From Bacilli bacterium (lineage in GTDB: Bacteria > Bacillota_I > Bacilli_A > RFN20 > CAG-826), in the NCBI GenBank assembly GCA_017618495.1, contig JAFZUD010000039.1, positions 1 to 18,070 of the forward strand: 18,070 nucleotides of DNA. Reading direction: 5' to 3'. The notes beneath the pieces are model-generated. The model made no database searches and had not been told where the DNA came from. It was given only the letters and a program-made list of their open reading frames with translations. A program made the position numbers and the translations under genes. Every line of letters begins with the position of its first letter. The first letter of the stretch is position 1. Positions 1 to 6,712 of the stretch are shown piece after piece.

Positions 1-15
1 AGCCCAATGTCAGAG

Positions 16-750
16 TTAGAGGTTTTTCTGGAACTCTATGAACTCTTTTTTGATGACTTCCTTGTCACTTTCGCCGAAGCCAAAATGCGTGCTCTTCATA
101 AGGACGATGTTCTTCATATCCTTATGGGATTTGAAAGAGGTGACATTCCTCTTGGCAAGAAGCTCATCTTCCGCGCTATGGAAAACGATGCTTGGCTTGA
201 CTTTTATTTCGTTGAAGAAGGCTCTTTCCTTCCTCATTGCTTTATATAATGAGAACATGTTTGGAAGCCAGGTTAAATAGGCAAATGGATTTTTGGTGAG
301 TTCCATGTCGGTGGCAACGATGAGTCTTTTCGATTTCTCATCGATCTGCTCGTCTCCGTATATGGCGTCGCCATATCTCTTGAAAGCGATAGGTTTGATA
401 TTTCCATAAAGCGGTGGATTTAGAAGGAACAAAGAAGCCTCGTTAGGATGTCTCTTGGCGAAGAGCAAAGCGAAGAGGCCACCCATTGAGTGGGTGACGA
501 AGACCACTCTTTGGCCCTCGTTATGAAGGAACTCGGCAAGGGACATGACCTCATCTTCCCATTCTTGGTATCTGGCGTTTTTGAAGGCTCTGTAATCGGC
601 GTCGTGTCCTTTTAACTCAAAGGTGTAATAGGAGAAACGCTTATCGATGAGAGGATACAAAAAAGAGAAGTGGCGGTAGGTGCCCATGATACCGTGAACG
701 AAAATGAGCGACACTTTGCTGTCATGGTTGATACGCGACTCTTTTATCAT
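16..750 (-). CDS. Alpha/beta hydrolase, lysophospholipase or esterase-like (244 aa)
   Basis: A cytosolic serine hydrolase of the alpha/beta-hydrolase fold; it has no signal peptide or membrane segment. Visible family marks are an oxyanion-hole motif HGIMG at residues 19-23, a nucleophile elbow THSMGG with Ser88 (the usual first Gly of GxSxG is Thr86), an acidic loop SAEDELL near residue 197, and a late STHFGF that supplies the catalytic His. Length and motif order fit the monoacylglycerol lipase/lysophospholipase-like group, but the substrate cannot be told. The ATG at 750 is the only sensible start. A GGGAGG lies 14 bases upstream, too far for a good ribosome-binding site, and a TATAAT (758-763, minus strand) sits only 7 bases before the ATG, so the mRNA may be leaderless. 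The next gene upstream on this strand is the EIIC protein, separated by about 95 bases with a weak terminator-like hairpin. Confidence 0.87.
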   Translation of the reverse strand: MIKESRINHDSKVSLIFVHGIMGTYRHFSFLYPLIDKRFSYYTFELKGHDADYRAFKNARYQEWEDEVMSLAEFLHNEGQRVVFVTHSMGGLFALLFAKRHPNEASLFLLNPPLYGNIKPIAFKRYGDAIYGDEQIDEKSKRLIVATDMELTKNPFAYLTWLPNMFSLYKAMRKERAFFNEIKVKPSIVFHSAEDELLAKRNVTSFKSHKDMKNIVLMKSTHFGFGESDKEVIKKEFIEFQKNL

Positions 751-757
751 TGCTTTT

Positions 758-763
758 ATTATA
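758..763 (-). promoter_or_regulatory. -10 box abutting the hydrolase start
   Basis: A perfect TATAAT on the minus strand ends 7 bases before the ATG at 750, which would place the transcription start on or next to the start codon. No -35 hexamer is found at 17 bases; a TTGAAC lies 21 bases upstream, too far for a standard promoter. Confidence 0.4.
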
Positions 764-786
764 ACCTCCCTTCTGAATCTAAATGT

Positions 787-811
787 TCAAAAAAGCTCAA
801 CATTTTTTGAG
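787..811 (-). terminator. Weak terminator-like hairpin after the EIIC gene
   Basis: Read on the minus strand this is a CTCAA/TTGAG stem followed by CTTTTTT; an alternative A/T-rich pairing of 8 bp (787-794 with 803-810) also exists. The stem is short, so termination downstream of the EIIC gene may be only partial. Confidence 0.4.
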
Positions 812-821
812 GAATAATTGA

Positions 822-849
822 GTTTTGCCAACGATTTTTGGTTTTTTAG
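822..849 (-). repeat. Intergenic motif copy next to the EIIC gene end
   Basis: The minus-strand sequence carries the AAAATCGTTGGCAAAA core with flanking CTAAAAAAC shared with the copy at 14642-14669. It overlaps the EIIC stop codon. Confidence 0.45.
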
Positions 850-1916
850 AGTGCTAAATCACCCTTCTTGATCCAGCCGATTTTCCTGAAAAGAAGGTCG
901 AGGAAGAAGACAAGGATGATAGGGGCAACGACGCAGATGCCGATGACCTCAACAATGGCAAGAGGATCGTAGTTCATGACGTCGAAGGTATCAATCAAAC
1001 CAACGAAGCCAGAGGTTCCCATGCCCGCTCCAACGGAGTCGGTGGCAAAGCCAAAGAGGTAAGCGAAAGGTCCAAGGATGGCAGAGGTGATGATGGTTGG
1101 AAGCCAGATAAGTGGGTTCTTGATGATGTTCTTGAACTCAAGCATGCTGGTTCCGATGCCGATAGCAAGAACGCTTCCCCATTTGTTGTCGTGAGCAGCC
1201 TGGGCGGCAAAGCCAACCATCTGAGTGCAGCATCCGATAAGAGCGGCACCTGCTGCCATAGGGACGGTGCCAATCTGAATGGCTACGCAAATCGCAACAG
1301 AGCTGATTGGAGCGGTCAAAGCCATACCAACAAGCACAGAAACTACGATGCACATGAAGAATGGCATGATCTTGAAGGAAGCCTCGATGAGGGCGCTTAA
1401 GAGAACGGTCAATTGGTGAACCCAATATGAGAGCAAATAGCAATAAGCAAGAGCGAAGACAAGCGCGGTGAGTGGGATGATGATCAAATCAACCGGAGTC
1501 TTCTTTCTGAGTATGAGTTTGACGGCAAAGTAGCCAACCAAAGCGGAGCAGTAGCAGGAAAGAGGATCACTGTAAGTGGCAAACGCCCATTCGGAAGCGG
1601 CGAATCCGAAGCCGATGTTTCCAACCGCGCCTGCGGCCATGACGGCAACGACGGTGATGCCTTGGCAACCAAGGGCAAGAGCGACGCCTAAGCCGATTCC
1701 AGCACCCATGAGACCTTTGACGATGTTAGCGAAATCGGCAATCCCCTGAAGTCCAGGAATCTTCGCGAATAAAGCGATTATGGTTCCGATGATAAGAGTT
1801 CCGAAAAGTCCAAGGGCCATGCCGTTGGTGCTCTTCATTAAGAAGGTTTGGATCTTCTTCCAAACGCCTTCTTTTGGTTCAGTGTTTTGAATGTTTTGAG
1901 TGACAGTTTCTTCCAT
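846..1916 (-). CDS. PTS EIIC-type membrane transporter (PTS_EIIC_2 family, 356 aa)
   Basis: A polytopic membrane protein with about eight to ten hydrophobic segments from residue 35 on. A glycine-rich N-terminal half carries KSTNGMALGLFGTLIIGTI and GLMGAGIGLGVALALGCQG. A central signature has LTAPISSVAICVAIQIGT, a GCCTQMVGFA segment and GIGTSMLEFKNIIKNP, with GMGTSGFVGLID near the C-terminus. These match the PTS_EIIC_2 family, usually annotated as a PTS sugar transporter subunit IIC. No EIIA or EIIB gene is adjacent, so it is an orphan IIC-like protein; the substrate is unknown, and whether it works with a phosphotransfer system or as a plain permease is open. The start is the ATG at 1916; an AAGGGG lies 13 bases upstream, a long spacing. 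The gene is divergent from the tRNA-Leu gene. Confidence 0.85.
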   Translation of the reverse strand: MEETVTQNIQNTEPKEGVWKKIQTFLMKSTNGMALGLFGTLIIGTIIALFAKIPGLQGIADFANIVKGLMGAGIGLGVALALGCQGITVVAVMAAGAVGNIGFGFAASEWAFATYSDPLSCYCSALVGYFAVKLILRKKTPVDLIIIPLTALVFALAYCYLLSYWVHQLTVLLSALIEASFKIMPFFMCIVVSVLVGMALTAPISSVAICVAIQIGTVPMAAGAALIGCCTQMVGFAAQAAHDNKWGSVLAIGIGTSMLEFKNIIKNPLIWLPTIITSAILGPFAYLFGFATDSVGAGMGTSGFVGLIDTFDVMNYDPLAIVEVIGICVVAPIILVFFLDLLFRKIGWIKKGDLAL

Positions 1917-1937
1917 GGGCTTAAATGTACCCCTTAT

Positions 1938-1953
1938 CTTTCTAATAAGAAAG
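1938..1953. repeat. Short inverted repeat upstream of the EIIC gene
   Basis: CTTTCT-AATA-AGAAAG, a perfect 6-bp inverted repeat, lies 22 bases upstream of the EIIC start codon. It could be an operator or a leader hairpin; it is short enough to be chance. Confidence 0.3.
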
Positions 1954-1982
1954 AAATAATTGCATGAAACCGCTTTTTCTAT

Positions 1983-2011
1983 TTTGCATTTGTGGCTTCA
2001 TATCATATAAT
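1983..2011 (+). promoter_or_regulatory. Promoter of tRNA-Leu
   Basis: TATAAT at 2006-2011 with TTTGCA at 1983-1988 gives a 17-base spacer. The predicted start near 2017-2018 leaves only a few bases before the mature tRNA 5' end at 2021. Confidence 0.65.
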
Positions 2012-2020
2012 TTCTTCCGC

Positions 2021-2104
2021 GCCCAAGTGGCGGAATGGTAGACGCAAACGACTCAAAATCGTTCGGGTAATTCCATGGGGGTTCGAATCCCCCCTCGGGC
2101 ACCA
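2021..2104 (+). tRNA. tRNA-Leu (anticodon CAA)
   Basis: A class II tRNA with an encoded CCA end. The acceptor arm pairs 2021-2027 with 2094-2100 (one A-C mismatch at position 5), the discriminator is A2101 and CCA is at 2102-2104. The anticodon stem AACGA/TCGTT (2047-2051 with 2059-2063) encloses a 7-base loop with anticodon CAA at 2054-2056, reading UUG codons. A long variable arm occupies about 2064-2076. The T arm is a perfect GGGGG/CCCCC stem (2077-2081 with 2089-2093) with loop TTCGAAT. It is transcribed alone, between its own promoter and terminator. tRNA 3' ends are common integration sites, which matters for the TIR gene just downstream, but no repeated attachment copy of this 3' end was seen in the window. 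Confidence 0.97.
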
Positions 2105-2115
2105 TCGATAAAATG

Positions 2116-2141
2116 CAGTGGCTTTCCAGTCACTGTTTTTT
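2116..2141 (+). terminator. Terminator of tRNA-Leu
   Basis: An 8-bp stem (2116-2123 with 2128-2135, one G-T pair), tetraloop TTCC, then six T's. It separates the tRNA unit from the TIR gene. Confidence 0.8.
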
Positions 2142-2227
2142 GTTCTTTTTGAGGAAAAAAGAGCAAGCGGATGGAAAGAACATGCTTTCTTATGTCAAAA
2201 TAAACCAAAGAAAGCAGGTCTACCTTC

Positions 2228-4735
2228 ATGTACAAGAACTTCATTTGCTATCGAGGCGGCTCATCCGCCGGAATTCTTTTTGCCGAGGACATCTACAAAC
2301 GCTGCAAAGAGGAAGAAGAGGCCGTTGGCAGAACCTACTATTCTTTATATAAAGAAGACAGCAACGAAATCCGTAACTTCCTTAATGACCCAGGCGCCTA
2401 TCTCTGCGAGGTCACGAATCTCGTCATGCTTCTCACGAAAGACTTTTTGGGCGCCTTCCTCCTTAATGGGGAGCCAAACCCAGATTCCGTGACGCGCATC
2501 GAAATCGATGAGGCCCTCAAGAACAAAAACCTCAAATTCATCCCGGTCATCTTCCCTGATTTCTCTTGGGAAGGAACGACCGATGGAATGGTCAATAAAG
2601 ACATTCTCGTCAAACTTTGGGGCGAGGACGCTATGCGTAGAATCGTCGGCTCTCCTCCAATCCAGTTTGTTTTCCAGTACAAGAAACAGGTCGTCGAGCA
2701 GATCCTTGGTGAGCTTGATTCGACCGGTACCCTCAAAAACAGGACGGACGCTTTCAAAGGGAACATCTCTTTCAGATTGGAGTCTTCCCCATCCGTCATG
2801 CCAAAACGCATCTTCTGCGGACGTGAAGAGGAACTCAAGCAAATCAAAGAGATCTTTGACAGCGGTGAGCGTATTCTCTTCCTCCAAGGCATCGGGGGCA
2901 TTGGCAAGACCGAGATCGCAAAGCAATACGCCAAAAGGAACAAAGCCCAATACGACACCCTCGTCTATGCGACCTATAACAACACCGTCGTTGAGCTTGT
3001 CTCATCGCAATCCTCTTTCAAGATCGATCCGCAGTTCCCTCGACAGGTCTTATCTGACGGCACTCAAGAAACCGATATCTCTTACTTTAAGAGAAAGCTT
3101 GACCTCATTAGGGAGATCACAAACGAAAGAACCCTCATCATCATCGACAATTTCGATGTCATGGATGATGAATATTTCTCCGAACTGACGAACGCTAACT
3201 ATAAGTTACTCATCACAACGAGATGCGATTACTCGAGGCTCTTCCCAACCATTAAGATCGAGCCTCTTGATTCGATTGAGATGCTTAAGAGGGTCTTCTT
3301 AGACAACTACGAAGGCTATATGGTCGATGAGGATGACCCGCACTTAGAGGAACTCATCGAACTCGTCAATCGCCATACCTACACGATTGAGCTTATCGCT
3401 CAGCATATGGAAAACAGCGGGCAGACCACCGATGAGATGATCGAAGTCCTTAAGAAACAAGGCATCGTCTCCCTCACCGAAGAAGTCCGTGGAACCGATA
3501 AGACCCAGGTCGCCTATGAGAACCTCCTCAAGATGTTCAAAGTCTTCGACCTTAACGAAGAGGATAAGAGCGTCCTCAAAGTCCTCTCCCTCATCCCGCT
3601 TAGCGGCGTTGACGTCAAAGACCTCAGAAACTGGATGGGCGTTCCTGCCCTTAAGTCCTTAAGGAACCTCGAAAGCCGCAGCTGGATAACCACGAGTTCC
3701 AACGGTGTCGCCCTCCACCCAATCATCAGGGACGTCGTCCGCCATGAGCTGCCATTCTCTTTAGAGGAGGCCAAACCATTCTTAGAGGCCTTCAACGAGA
3801 CCGTAAAAGAAGAGAAATCCTGGCATTACCCAATCGGAACGAAGAGCTACTACGCGGATATCTGCGCTGAGATCATAGGCATGTTCCCGGAAATCAACGA
3901 AGCCACCCTCCCGTTATACAAGAACGTTGAGCTTCTCTTCAGCTTCGGCGTCAAACCAGGCCAAGCTATCGAAATCGGCACGAGATTATTCAAGTACTAC
4001 GCCGAACATGAAGGGGAGGGGTGCTATTCCTGCGGATACTATGCCTTCCAAATCGGATGGACCTATCTCTTCAATCTCCAGCTCGTAGACTCAGTGAAGA
4101 ACTCCATCGAGTGGTTCGACCGCTCATACGCCATCCTTTCGAAAGTGGAGCTCCATAACCAAGACGAATATGCCGCCTATGGCCATCTTCTCAGCCACCT
4201 CTCAAGGTCTAACCTCGTCATGTATGAGGAAACCAAAGACCCAGCCACCCTTGAGAAAGCAAGGGAATGGGCGATGAAGACGATTGAGAACAATGAGAAG
4301 TATTTCGATCAGTCGAGCCCATATTACGGACGCCGCGCAGTCGCCTACATGCAGCTATGCGAAGTCCTCATCGACAGCAAGGAATTCGAAACCGCGCTCA
4401 ATTACATCAACGACGCCTATAACATCTTCTTCTCACTCTATGGCGAAGATGATCCAGACACCATCAATGTCTCGTCCCGCAAATCGACGATCCTCTATAA
4501 CCTCGGAAGATATTCCGAAGCCTATTCTCTAGGCAAGAAGAACCTTGAGGCATACAACAAGTTCTATGGCGAGCTCAATTACCTGAGGTTTGAGCAGCTC
4601 GTCACCGTCTATAAGTGCTGCGTGAAAGTCGGAACCCCTGAGGAGAAGGCCGCGATGAGGGAAAGCGTTCTCTCAATCGGAGGCCAGCTTCTGGCGGAAG
4701 GCTCGAAGCAGCTAAAGGAACTCGAATCTTTGTAA
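2228..4735 (+). CDS. TIR / NB-ARC / TPR protein, bacterial NLR-like STAND ATPase (835 aa)
   Basis: A three-part signalling protein, cytosolic by sequence. Residues 1-150 resemble a TIR domain: NFICYRGGSSAG start, a LVMLLTKDFL strand, then RIEIDEALKN followed by a FIPVIF strand; Glu92 is the best candidate for the NAD-cleaving glutamate. Residues 195-510 are a STAND/NB-ARC ATPase with a FCGREEEL entry motif, Walker A GIGGIGKT near 221-228, Walker B TLIIIDNFD near 302-310, LLITTR sensor near 327, a winged-helix stretch PLSGVDVKDLRNW, and LHPIIRDVV in the MHD-motif position. Residues 520-835 are helical TPR-type repeats, clearest near 690-790. In this architecture the repeats sense a trigger, the ATPase oligomerises and the TIR domain depletes or converts NAD; plant TIR-NLRs and several bacterial anti-phage proteins work this way. 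A defence role is inference: no phage gene is adjacent. AGG 9 bases before the ATG is a weak ribosome-binding site, and no clear promoter was found. Codon use matches the host genes. Confidence 0.9.
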   Translation: MYKNFICYRGGSSAGILFAEDIYKRCKEEEEAVGRTYYSLYKEDSNEIRNFLNDPGAYLCEVTNLVMLLTKDFLGAFLLNGEPNPDSVTRIEIDEALKNKNLKFIPVIFPDFSWEGTTDGMVNKDILVKLWGEDAMRRIVGSPPIQFVFQYKKQVVEQILGELDSTGTLKNRTDAFKGNISFRLESSPSVMPKRIFCGREEELKQIKEIFDSGERILFLQGIGGIGKTEIAKQYAKRNKAQYDTLVYATYNNTVVELVSSQSSFKIDPQFPRQVLSDGTQETDISYFKRKLDLIREITNERTLIIIDNFDVMDDEYFSELTNANYKLLITTRCDYSRLFPTIKIEPLDSIEMLKRVFLDNYEGYMVDEDDPHLEELIELVNRHTYTIELIAQHMENSGQTTDEMIEVLKKQGIVSLTEEVRGTDKTQVAYENLLKMFKVFDLNEEDKSVLKVLSLIPLSGVDVKDLRNWMGVPALKSLRNLESRSWITTSSNGVALHPIIRDVVRHELPFSLEEAKPFLEAFNETVKEEKSWHYPIGTKSYYADICAEIIGMFPEINEATLPLYKNVELLFSFGVKPGQAIEIGTRLFKYYAEHEGEGCYSCGYYAFQIGWTYLFNLQLVDSVKNSIEWFDRSYAILSKVELHNQDEYAAYGHLLSHLSRSNLVMYEETKDPATLEKAREWAMKTIENNEKYFDQSSPYYGRRAVAYMQLCEVLIDSKEFETALNYINDAYNIFFSLYGEDDPDTINVSSRKSTILYNLGRYSEAYSLGKKNLEAYNKFYGELNYLRFEQLVTVYKCCVKVGTPEEKAAMRESVLSIGGQLLAEGSKQLKELESL

Positions 4736-4743
4736 AAAAAGTT

Positions 4744-4769
4744 AAGCCGGCCGACTAAGGCTGGCTTTT
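4744..4769 (+). terminator. Terminator after the TIR/NB-ARC gene
   Basis: AAGCCGGCC pairs with GGCTGGCTT (one G-T pair) around a GACTAA loop, followed by TTTT overlapping the stem end. It closes the TIR gene as a single-gene unit. Confidence 0.85.
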
Positions 4770-4785
4770 CTTCAATGCATCTTAT

Positions 4786-4814
4786 TTGTACATGCGTTTT
4801 TTCAGTTTTATAAT
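4786..4814 (+). promoter_or_regulatory. Sigma-A promoter of the first lipoprotein gene
   Basis: TTGTAC (4786-4791), a 17-base spacer and a perfect TATAAT (4809-4814). The predicted transcription start is near 4821. This rules out the in-frame TTG at 4814 as the translation start, because that codon lies within the -10 box. Confidence 0.85.
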
Positions 4815-4837
4815 TGAAGCATAAACGAGGAGAAAAT

Positions 4838-5623
4838 ATGAAAGCAAAACGCATTCTCTTTTTAGCCATTCCGGCTATTTTACTCACATCATGCGGCCCA
4901 GGCGCCGAGATCACTGACTCCAAGGAACTCGCGGATAAGACCGCTGCGATCGCCGCCAAACAGAAAGAAGTCAAAAACTACAAATTCACCGTGGATATCG
5001 ACAGCAATTCCTACGATGAAAGCGAAAAGAAGAACGCCAATACCAAGACCAAGATGGTTTATGAGGTTAACGAAGATGGCGACATCAAGCTTCATAGCGA
5101 AGGCACCTCTAATGGCAAGACAACGACCAGTGACTTCTATCTTGTCAAAGACACCAAATACGAACAGGTTTTGTATCTCGACAATTTTGATGGCAAGGAC
5201 CACGATATCTCGGTTTACGGTTATGAAGGCAATGAGCTCACCTTCGGCTTTGCTACCCTCTACTATGCCATTCCAGAAGCATACTTGAGCGCCTTCTCTG
5301 ACCCAACCGACTTTGTCTCAAGCGCCACTCAGGCTTCCGATGAAGAAACCGTCGTCAAATATTACTCGACTGGCGATGGCAACTTGACCGTTGAAGCCAC
5401 CGTCACCGAAAAGAGCGTCGATGCTTCCGAAGAATCTGCCGTTACAACGAAAGAGACCATCAAGTACGACAACTATCTTTTGAAGAGCGCTTCCATCGAA
5501 GCCACGAGCAACAAAGGCAACGTCTCTAAGATGGACTTCACGTTTGAGGCCAAGGCTAAGTTTGCAATCACCCTTCCAAGTGGTTGGGAAGCCCTTATCA
5601 ACAAGGCCAGCGCTGAAGAATAA
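4838..5623 (+). CDS. Secreted lipoprotein of unknown function (261 aa)
   Basis: The start is the ATG at 4838, preceded by GAGGAG at 4827-4832; an in-frame TTG at 4814 is excluded because it overlaps the promoter. Residues 1-18 are a lipoprotein signal peptide with a lipobox LTSC, so Cys19 would be lipidated and the protein tethered to the outer face of the membrane. The mature part is acidic, rich in Lys, Asp, Glu, Ser and Thr, and reads as alternating short beta strands (FTVDIDS, KTKMVYEV, GDIKLHSEG, DFYLV, EQVLYLDNF). That pattern recalls the LolA/LppX-like half-barrel lipoproteins that bind a hydrophobic ligand, but no signature motif confirms this. It has its own promoter and terminator and no partner gene. 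The function is unknown. Confidence 0.85.
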   Translation: MKAKRILFLAIPAILLTSCGPGAEITDSKELADKTAAIAAKQKEVKNYKFTVDIDSNSYDESEKKNANTKTKMVYEVNEDGDIKLHSEGTSNGKTTTSDFYLVKDTKYEQVLYLDNFDGKDHDISVYGYEGNELTFGFATLYYAIPEAYLSAFSDPTDFVSSATQASDEETVVKYYSTGDGNLTVEATVTEKSVDASEESAVTTKETIKYDNYLLKSASIEATSNKGNVSKMDFTFEAKAKFAITLPSGWEALINKASAEE

Positions 5624-5638
5624 AAGCAATCAAAAACT

Positions 5639-5665
5639 GGAGGCTCTTAGGGGTCTCCTTTTTTA
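5639..5665 (+). terminator. Terminator after the first lipoprotein gene
   Basis: GGAGGC (5639-5644) pairs with GTCTCC (5653-5658, one G-T pair), followed by a T-rich run. Confidence 0.8.
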
Positions 5666-5700
5666 TTTTTTGCTATTGAAAACGAATGTTGAGCGGTTTC

Positions 5701-5717
5701 AGACTATTAAATAGTCT
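5701..5717. promoter_or_regulatory. Perfect 17-bp palindrome, candidate operator
   Basis: AGACTATT-A-AATAGTCT is a perfect inverted repeat with a single central base, ending 20 bases before the start codon of the second lipoprotein gene and just upstream of its ribosome-binding site. A one-base centre suits a protein-binding operator better than an RNA hairpin. The core promoter is unclear: TTGAGC at 5689-5694 is a possible -35 but has no good -10. Confidence 0.5.
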
Positions 5718-5737
5718 TATTTCGTGAAGGAGGATAG

Positions 5738-6547
5738 ATGATGAAAAAACTAAGAATCATCCCGCTCATCTTAATTGCATTGGCCGGTTGCTCTAATAAC
5801 CCTGGAGATAGCTCAACCTACCAGTCCTCAAAGATTTCACAACCATCGACCTTTTACGATTATTCAGACTATGTCTATACCACGATTGAGCCTTATCAGC
5901 CCCTAACCAGCGGTGCTCCTGAGGAACTCTTAGGTCTTAGCAACGATGATCTTGTGCGCTTGTCCCTTGAGTCTCCAAAGGGACCGGAGGACTGTGCTAC
6001 ATTGCTTGGAAGACACATCGAAGGAACTATTAACTCGGCTTCAAGCACAAGCGGCGCTTGTCGAGCTGGCATGGAACATTATACAAACGGATATAACACT
6101 GCCACCGATTCCAAAGTTGTTCTGGAGTCAGAATTCTTCTACATAGTGAATGTTTCGTGGGATTATAACGACCAAGGGCTATCAAGGAAATATGACGCCG
6201 ATGCCTTTTGTTTCAAAGAGGAGTTCGTTCATTTGACGACTGACGGCTGTTATTACCCGTTTTCGATGACAATCAGAGATTTCTCATCCGCTAAAACGTT
6301 GCTGGATTTACACGAATATCAACGCAACTCAACTATGAACGGATGGGTACTCAAGTGTTCTGAAATCGAAGAGAAAGAAAACAATTATCTCTATCATGGT
6401 TACGTGATAAAAACGTGTTATGGCGATTGGGGCCTTAGAGACGAAATAACTTTGGTCAAGAGAACGTTCTCAATTGCCAAAGAGGACGGAACTGTCGCTT
6501 TTCTTGGTGAAGAAGTCCTTCAAACCGCATACGGGAAAATGAACTAG
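5738..6547 (+). CDS. Lipoprotein of unknown function (269 aa)
   Basis: Two adjacent ATGs (5738 and 5741) follow a strong AAGGAGG at 5727-5733; 5741 is equally possible. A short signal peptide ends in a lipobox LAGC, so Cys18 would carry the lipid anchor. A Ser/Pro/Tyr-rich linker (about residues 20-55) leads to a globular domain with no motif recognised. The mature protein has several cysteines (for example SGACRAG and the TTDGCYY and KTCYGDW stretches), so disulphides outside the cell are possible. Codon use is visibly more mixed than in the neighbours, with fewer C-ending codons, which fits low expression or later acquisition. It is a single-gene unit with an operator-like palindrome upstream and a terminator downstream. 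The function is unknown. Confidence 0.82.
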   Translation: MMKKLRIIPLILIALAGCSNNPGDSSTYQSSKISQPSTFYDYSDYVYTTIEPYQPLTSGAPEELLGLSNDDLVRLSLESPKGPEDCATLLGRHIEGTINSASSTSGACRAGMEHYTNGYNTATDSKVVLESEFFYIVNVSWDYNDQGLSRKYDADAFCFKEEFVHLTTDGCYYPFSMTIRDFSSAKTLLDLHEYQRNSTMNGWVLKCSEIEEKENNYLYHGYVIKTCYGDWGLRDEITLVKRTFSIAKEDGTVAFLGEEVLQTAYGKMN

Positions 6548-6565
6548 GTTTCGTTATTGAATGAG

Positions 6566-6594
6566 GGGAGGCGCTATCAAAGGCCTCCCTTTTT
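6566..6594 (+). terminator. Terminator after the second lipoprotein gene
   Basis: GGGAGGC (6566-6572) pairs perfectly with GCCTCCC (6583-6589), followed by a run of T's. Confidence 0.88.
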
Positions 6595-6641
6595 CGCGCT
6601 CAAATGTTCATTTGGTCCATCTTTGCATTTAAGCACTTCGT

Positions 6642-6670
6642 TTGAATACGCCTCTGATAGACCTTATAAT
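6642..6670 (+). promoter_or_regulatory. Sigma-A promoter of the diguanylate cyclase gene
   Basis: TTGAAT (6642-6647), a 17-base spacer and a perfect TATAAT (6665-6670). The predicted start near 6677 gives a leader of about 36 bases. Confidence 0.83.
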
Positions 6671-6712
6671 TAGGCCAACAGCAGAAATATACGAAGTGGA
6701 ACCTCTCTTTTT

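Noticed and set aside
2345..2950. Two long minus-strand open frames (201 and 186 codons) inside the TIR/NB-ARC gene
   Set aside because: They are antisense shadows of the TIR and P-loop domains, with low-complexity translations and no ribosome-binding sites.
4814..4837. Upstream TTG start for the first lipoprotein
   Set aside because: It overlaps the -10 box and would put eight charged residues before the signal peptide; the ATG at 4838 has the ribosome-binding site.
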